Shown here: one piece after another, positions 57,505 through 64,000 of the stretch
How positions within the stretch are numbered: position 1 is the stretch's first letter
Layout: each line of letters begins with the position of its first letter
From: Penium margaritaceum
Lineage: Eukaryota > Streptophyta > Zygnematophyceae > Desmidiales > Peniaceae
NCBI GenBank assembly: GCA_023375785.1
Contig: SZWC01004772.1
Span: forward strand, 86,665 to 150,664
Reading direction: 5' to 3'
Length of the DNA stretch: 64,000 bases
The notes under the pieces: model-generated
Told to the model about the DNA's origin: nothing
What the model saw: the letters and a program-made list of their open reading frames with translations, nothing else
Databases searched by the model: none
Position numbers and translations under genes: made by a program

Positions 57505-60359
57505 GGGTTACGTAGTAACCTATTGGTATCGGTTCGTGGACCTGTTTTGGGGACGTCCGCCAACCTGCAATCTGTGAACGGTACTCTGTTTCCAAGTAGG
57601 AAATACGAAATAACACAAGAATATCCGACAGGGTCGAATTTTAAAGACGTACTAGCTTTGTTTCTCTCACACGCTCCAGACTGGTCAACGAGACGAGCTC
57701 AGTTGACAACATCACTCTCCAGACGCGAGAGGAACTAGCCAGGAACGAACTGCTACACACTCCAAGACAGCTGAGCCTACATACCTGGATCCAAGTTACA
57801 CTACACCAAAACTGAACTGTTAGATCAATGTGCTTAAGAAAGGAGAAATAATTTGAAACATGATGTAAGGTATCATCTGTGATGAATTATTCACCTTCTT
57901 TCGAATGATTTTTTTTCACACACGTAATCACAACAAATCATCGTCATTGGATGGTTGGATCATATTAATGTGAAGAACATACTACATAGATTGAATATAT
58001 ATGATACAAATGACTCAACTAATTTTTTTAAGATTCACAAACGACTGCATGTACATGTAAATAGACGTGGACACACGTATGGATACAGTAAATGTGTGGA
58101 AGGTAATCCATGGAACAACTCCATGTGCAAAAATGGGTAAAATACATAAATTTTTAAAGAATAATGATTTCAAAATGTTGATTTTCACATGTGATTCCAA
58201 GAAATCTTTTCGAGAGGTCACTTCTGAATGTACTTTGGGAAGAGTGCAAGCATAATAATTACATCAAACGAAACAAACACATTACACGTAAAGTTCAGAT
58301 GAAGTGGAATTTTTACATTATGTTTTTCCCTACATTTGTCTTCGAAACTCTTTTGGTTTCACTTATATCCAACTTGGCAAAGCTTACTACGTAGCCTTGT
58401 GCACCTTAGTGCAACATTGGATCCTTGTTGTTTTTTTGCTTTTTTTTCTTTCCAGTTGTGCTGTTCCGGCCGCACAATTCGTGCGCAGCTGCAGTACCTC
58501 CTCAAGATTGACCGTATTTAGTGAAAAATGATGACGTCAGCAATGTGCTCCGGCGAAGACTCGTCACAAAAGTGGTCAGCTCCACTTTCGTAAAAACAGC
58601 TGCGACGAAAGCTGTTATAGATTTTACAGGAATATCTGCTGTTGCTAGCTTTTTTTTTTGGTTCTGCAGTAAGGGACCTTGCTCTCCCCCATTCTGTTGC
58701 ACTCCTTAAAGCACGCTGATGTTGTGGTAGAGATGGAGAGTAATGGTGGCGGCTTGGATTTATTTGCTTTACATGGTGCTGCTTTCCCAATGTCACACCA
58801 TCGTTGTGGATGCCTGCTATTTTCATTGCCATCGATCACTTGTGCTCATGGAGTACTTGTGACTGGTATTGGATCACAAATTTGAGGGATCCACATCTCC
58901 ATTGTAGTCATGGAGAACATGTACTCCAGCCTCCCCCTTGCTTGTGAAAGGTTGGATAGAGGGAGGCAAATAACTGGTGTACCTTTCTGCTGTACTTCTC
59001 CACTTTCCTCCAAATGTCATCGAGGACTCTTGAAATCTTCTAGCCTCTTCCCCCTCACTAGTGGCGGCTTGGATTATTTTTCACTGCACTCAAGGTCCCC
59101 ACATTTTCTGCCTCATACTTGTCTGGAGCCGACGAGCCATCATGTGTAGCTGTGGCTCCAGTGCGTATGCCACCGACCACGTAGAGGGCTTACTACACCG
59201 ATTTACCGAGAAGGCAAAAGCTTTGCTCATAGCTTTTTCTTTTTCTGCAGCCGGGTCTATTAAGGACCTTGGAATCCTTTCCATCGCAGTGTGACACGCC
59301 TGATCATGCCGATGTCTGCTGCAATTGCATATGGTGTTGCTGCTGGCCGTTATCTTGGTCTTAGCCACTCAATTTGAGAGGTAATAATAGCTACTTCCAC
59401 ACCATCGTTGTGGATGCCTGTTATTTTCATTGCCATCGATCACTTCTGCTCATGGACTACTTGTGACCAGTATTAGATCACAAATTTGAGGGATCCGCAT
59501 CTCCATTGTAGTCATGGAGAACATGTACTCCAGCCTCCCCCTTGCTTGTGAAAGGTTGGATAGAGGCAGGCAAATAACTGGTGTACGCAGTCACCTCGTA
59601 GGTCATTTTAATCACTTCCATAAGCGCCTCGCCTTGAGGTTATGAGGATGCTATGATCTCATGTCAAGCACCTCCCAGGAGTTTGCAGTTGCTCATGCTA
59701 CTTCCTCCATTGTACACAAGGGACGCCTACTGCCATTGGAGTTTTTTTCCTAGCTTGGTGACTCCTCCCATGTCCCCTTTTTTTGAGACGCTCCTCATGC
59801 CTTTTTTTCTTCTTCCGCTTCCTCTGTTGCCCGATGCGAGTGAGGGGACAAATAGAGTCATTGCGGACGATCAATACTGAGTTGAAGTGGTAGTACTCGT
59901 GCTCCTTGCAAGCTTTTGGATGCTACTCAGGTGTAAGCCGATGGCGGTTAGCTGGCTTACTCTTATCACCATGTTGTTGAAGCGAGACTTCTGCCGACTG
60001 TGGCATATGAGCTGGCAACACATTTGCCTGATATGGTGCTATGGGTGGCACCCTTGGAGCAGCTCGGTTGCGCCTGTGAAGGAATGGCCGATTGCACAAC
60101 TCGAGGAGGGTTGGCATGAGGCTGATGCATAGATGATGCTAGCATCGCCCGTTGCCACTGCATCTGTTATTATTGCTATTACACTTGTTGCCAATGTTGC
60201 TACTACTACATCTTTTGTTGAAACCAAAAATGTTGCTGCTGCAACTGGGCAGATTGAGTTGCTTGATCCACATGAGACTGCTACAACTATAGTGTGCATA
60301 GCTTTAGCAGTACGTGTGAGCTACCCTTGCTAACGTAGGAGCTCCTGGGCTCCAAGTTA
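57505..60359. other. Non-coding interior of D next to its primer site
   Basis: AT-rich sequence without any recognised protein motif on either strand. It contains one long direct repeat (58794-58982 and 59397-59586). In an autonomous element gag would be expected here on the minus strand; none is seen. Confidence 0.6.
58794..59586. repeat. 190-bp direct repeat inside D
   Basis: 58794-58982 and 59397-59586 match with few differences (CACACCATCGTTGTGGATGC to AATAACTGGTGTAC), about 600 bases apart. The segment between begins with unrelated sequence, so this is an old internal duplication of D. Confidence 0.85.
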
Positions 60360-60379
60360 CCACCTCTGCTCTGATACCA
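60360..60379 (-). other. Primer binding site of D
   Basis: The minus strand reads TGGTATCAGAGCAGAGGTGG, a full-length plant initiator tRNA-Met complement, two bases inside the 5' LTR. Confidence 0.9.
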
Positions 60380-60381
60380 TG

Positions 60382-61880
60382 TGAGAGTTTGCATAGCAAA
60401 AGTAATTTGGTTTGTGGTAGCAAGCTCTAAGTTCCTTACCGCTTGTATAGAGATCTTCGTGCTCAGCAAGATAGCATGCACACAAGGGAGAAATTGAATC
60501 TCTTCATTGATAGTACAAAGTATAAAGTACAAGAATGATTCAGTATGAAAACAACTATGTAAAAAGCACTTAGCTTCCTGACATCCCAGAAGGGACGATC
60601 CTTGATAGGCCTTCAAGGCTGTTGACGCAAGAGATCTTGGCATTGGCACTGTCTTCGAGGTAGTCTAGACTCCAGGGAGTCTCGCGTCCTCCTCCTAGGC
60701 TGGCACAAAAGTGCTAACCTTACAGGGGTCTTGAAAGCGAACTCCAATAGAGTCTTGGCTTGGGTACTCTAGTAGAGACCTCAGGGTCCAAAAGAATGGT
60801 GATGACTTAGTAGCTGAAGCCTGAAGCTCTTGAAGTGATGATGCTCGTATGTCAGAGAGAAAGAGGGATTGATTGCAGCCTCCTCCTAAGCTGGCACGTA
60901 AGTGCCAGTCATACAGAGGCCGTGGAGGGATCTCCAACAGTCTCTAGTTCAGAGGCTCTCTAGTGTTAAGGTGTGGAGATTTTGCACAAACGCAAGACTT
61001 TCAAGGCCTTGAAGTTGTTGTAGTTGCTATAAGGCCGACTGTTGGAAGAACAACATGAAGATGCCATCCAAATGGAAGTGAGCGGTTGACTAGAGAGTGA
61101 TCTCCATGGATATTTTGAGATGTAAAAGATATTGGAGATGTTGAGGTGTGTCAGGGCCACTACCTCATCTACATGTGGTCTTGGAAAGTTGACCTCCATT
61201 GAGGATAAGCTTCCTTGTGTGTGGTTGCAACAGTCACCTCTTGGCTTTACAAGTATGAAGCTTCCTTGCAAGGGATGCTTCTTCTGGCTTTGTGATGTTA
61301 CTTAGCTCTGAAATCAGCTTGGGTTAAGCTTCATGATGACGAAATCTTCGTCCAGCTTCATGATGAAGTTTCTTCATCACGTGGTTTCTCCAAGAAGCTA
61401 CCCTTCTCCACCATTGATTGTGCTCCACAGGTTGATGTAAATCATAGATCTCCATCTGTCAGAAGCTTGAAGCAGATCTCTCCTCGTAGACAAGTGATGT
61501 GACTACTTCAGACGCCGCGTGTGTTGGAGATGATGTACTAGATATTGCTGTCCAACCTTTGATGCCGTTAGCTAGGTATCATTAGGTTATCGTGCCTTGT
61601 GTGCCTATGTAGCACTAAACAGTATGTAGCTCCCCCTCTCATCAGAAGAGGCCACAGGCGTGAGCTAATCTCGTGTGTCTACCTATACTACAAGCCCCTT
61701 TCACCCTTTAAGGGTGAGTCGACTAGATTCACTCTACACGTCTTTGGAGGCAATTCCCCACCGAGCTACACCCAAAAATGTTGCGGAAAAATACATGGAA
61801 CATTATGGAGACCTCCGATTGAAGAACCGATAGCCCCATGTTGAACAAGTAAAGTAGCATAGTTATCCCGCAATCCAACA
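60382..61880 (-). repeat. D 5' LTR (1499 bp)
   Basis: Reads TG...CA on the plus strand. It matches the split copy at 27057-33633 over both outer parts and carries the middle portion (about 60640-60860) that is lost in the gap there. Its outer edge is followed by the AGACA target copy (61881-61885). Confidence 0.88.
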
Positions 61881-64000
61881 AGACACAGTGAAAATCTTCT
61901 ACCAACATATTTCTCTTGTGCCTGAATCCCGCATTCTCTTTATCCCTCGCCTCTCTCGCTTGAAGAGGCAAGGAGGAGAGGGCCAGGACGTGGGCTTGAG
62001 GCCACAAGCCTCGGCCCTCGAGGCCTCACGACCTCAAAACCGCCGATTGAGCAACCAGCTCGATCGACGGCAAGCAGGTGGCTGACCAGTGGCCGGTTGA
62101 TCACTTGACTGGTCGCCAACCACCAAGCCGGCTGGACGTTGGCCGGCCGGTAGCTAGCGGCTAGCAAGCCACCGGCCATTCCTCCATATCACGAGGGGTG
62201 GTTATGGGCCACCCCCTTGCTATTTGGAGGTGGGAGGGCCGAACCGGCCCTCCAGCTAGAGTAAAGATTTACCATTTTCGAATAATTTTAAGGTTTTGTT
62301 TTGCATCAACCTACCATAAATTCATTTTTGCTTTTAACATGTCGTAACCAGGAGCAGGTATTTGGCTAGTCTAGCCAAGAAACGGACATGACAAGTTGGA
62401 TGCAACTCAAACTTGTCCATTTTCTCTACGACTCGCTTCGCTTGTCCGACTGCGTGATGTCCGTTTCCTTCTTCCATAAAGAACCCGTATTCAGAATTGG
62501 ACAAAAAACCATTTCTATCTTATTTCCCGCAAGCCTTGAAGTACAAGAAGCGAAGTATAGAGCAGGTGTAGCCTGGCAGCGCCACGCCGACCGGTCGAAG
62601 GAGTCATGTGGAATAAGCAAAATCACCATGGACTGTGGGCGTTGAGACAGGATGGCTTGAGGGTCAGAGACCCTCAAGCACCATAGTTTTGGCCTAATCA
62701 GCCAAGGATTCTGTCAAATCCGCTACATTTGTATTCGAGCTCTAGTGCTCAAATCCCACGTTGGGATTATTAGAGATGCCAAGGTGGCTCTCACTCCTGG
62801 TGCGGGGAAGTGTAGCATGGCAGTGCCACGCCGACCGGTCGAAGGAGCCATGTGGATTGAACAGAGTCATATGGGACTGTGGGTAGTGAGATGGGATGGC
62901 TTAAGGGTCAGAGACCGTCAAACACCACGGTTTGGGCCTAGTACGCCAAGGATTCCATCGAATTTGCTACAACGGAAAAGATATGAAATTATGGAAAAAA
63001 GGCTCCATGATTGAAGGGGACCAATAACGGTTTTTTTCTTCTATCCTAAACTGGTTGAAATGTTATTTTCATGATGTACACAAGTACCTAAACACCACGA
63101 GTGGACATTTCTATCATTTCATTCATATCCCACCTTGCATCAACCTCGGTGTCCAGCTCCGGAATGTTTTGACAACTTCTACCACCTTCCAGAAAGTTCG
63201 ACAGACGTATCACAAACTATATCAACGTTTCAACATTATTTGGTCGACTTCTTGAAGGTGCTGCACTCTCATAAAGAAGCACATTGATATTCTTGAAGGC
63301 CACCAAATTCTCGTTGGAGCTTCTCAAAGCAGCCACTTACAAAGCAACCTTGCACCCATCGCTCCGCTCAAGCGCCAAGGACCCAACATATTTCTAATTG
63401 TCATTCTCAATGAATATATGTGCTTGCCTTGCTCAACACTTGTCGTCAAAGTACACTTACTGCTTAATAAAAGTTATCCATTTGTCCCAAATCCTTGAAT
63501 CATCCTTTGTCCCATACCTCATCCTTGTAAAGCACTTATGTTCTGCTCGGTGTAGCACTTAGTGTAAGTTTACAACGTCGTTAAAGGGAAAACCAATGCA
63601 TTAACTGCCTAACGAAAACATCACACAAGGTTTTAGCGCATCTGCACCGTTCAAAAGACTTTAGACCTCATAATGATAATATTGAATGGAGCAAGGAGCA
63701 CTAGCAGCGAGTAGCAGTATCGGGCAAACACTTTGGTGATGGAGGAACAACAAACACTCACAAGCACACGTAAACACACACTCTCTTGAGATGAACCAAG
63801 CAAGAGCGGCATCCTTTGCAGCGAATGGCACAGTACCGACGAACCCGATGGCCAGCTTCTAGTCTTGCTTTTGTGTAGCACGGATTTAAGTAGGTGGTCC
63901 AATCTAAAGACCATCTAATGGCAACAGGAGACTCGTGGAGCCAGATCAACGGCTCTCACGATCGTTCTCACATCGTCAACCACAAGCAAACTACCTATGA
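61881..64000. other. Right flank without recognised genes
   Basis: Begins with the right target copy of D (AGACA). No gene, element end or RNA was recognised. Open frames up to about 90 codons have no family motif. A diverged direct repeat is listed separately. Confidence 0.5.
62566..62974. repeat. Diverged direct repeat of about 165 bp
   Basis: 62566-62731 and 62811-62974 share CCACGCCGACCGGTCGAAGG, GATGGCTT-AGGGTCAGAGACC and CGCCAAGGATTC-type blocks at a spacing of about 244 bases. It may be an internal repeat of an unrecognised element. Confidence 0.8.

Larger units (their letters stand above)
27057..61880 (-). mobile_element. D, old non-coding LTR retrotransposon stretched by nested insertions
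   Basis: Two copies of a roughly 1.5-kb LTR bound this span: 27057-33633 (interrupted by Copia-2) and 60382-61880. On the minus strand the right copy is the 5' LTR, followed by a perfect 20-base primer site for initiator tRNA-Met (60360-60379). The left copy is the 3' LTR, preceded by a purine tract (33634-33643 on plus: CTCCCCCTCG). AGACA flanks both outer ends. No gag or pol was found in the original interior (33634 to about 34840, parts of 38960-39319, 39977-40108 and 56751-60359), so D looks like a large non-autonomous derivative. The LTRs differ by more than 10 percent in the part compared (about 259 bases), so D is old. It hosts Harbinger-1, -2 and -3, Copia-2 and -3, TA-2 and two MITEs. 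Confidence 0.85.

Noticed and set aside
60360-60379. tRNA gene at the D primer site
   Set aside because: Only the complement of the tRNA 3' end is present; no cloverleaf or internal promoter boxes.

Overview
The window looks like repeat-rich plant nuclear DNA. It holds Ty1/copia and Ty3/gypsy chromovirus retrotransposons primed by initiator tRNA-Met, PIF/Harbinger transposons with a Myb-like second gene, and TA-target DDE transposons. GC content is moderate. A charophyte alga or a land plant with a large genome would fit; the species is inferred, not shown. I find no convincing host gene, rRNA, tRNA gene or CRISPR array in 64 kb. Nearly every recognisable coding region belongs to a mobile element.

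Region 1 (1-16232) is a satellite locus. A 13-bp near-palindromic satellite fills about 8564-16232, and a small piece lies at 584-656. Between them sits a minus-strand Ty1/copia element (757-8402, here Copia-A) with two 636-bp LTRs.

Region 2 (16233-25500) is a nest. A decayed minus-strand Ty3/gypsy gag-pol relic (E) runs from gag near 25500 to RNase H at 16233, where it meets the satellite. It is split by a Ty3 chromovirus (F, 17298-22740). F carries a TA-target DDE transposon (TA-1, 19732-22700) inside its right LTR.

Region 3 (27057-61880) is a larger nest. Two copies of a roughly 1.5-kb LTR, with PBS, PPT and a matching 5-bp target duplication AGACA, mark one old LTR element (D) stretched to almost 35 kb by insertions. 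Copia-2 sits in D's left LTR. D's interior holds Harbinger-1, a 657-bp Harbinger-3 MITE, Harbinger-2 and a second MITE (57023-57467). Harbinger-2 (40109-56750) is itself interrupted by Copia-3 (43484-49960, target duplication GAGGC), TA-2 (50388-52916) and Harbinger-3 (53037-56713).

The elements that look most complete are TA-2 (587-aa transposase after removal of an 86-bp intron, perfect 15-bp inverted repeats, TA target) and Harbinger-3 (385-aa DD48E transposase). Copia-3 has nearly identical LTRs and is probably the youngest retroelement. Region 4 (61886-64000) has only a diverged direct repeat.

Three gap points (n at 2933, 46255-46388 and 47263) are flanked by repeated copies of the same sequence and are probably scaffolding artefacts. 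The 533-n gap at 32053-32585 is too short for what should lie in it.
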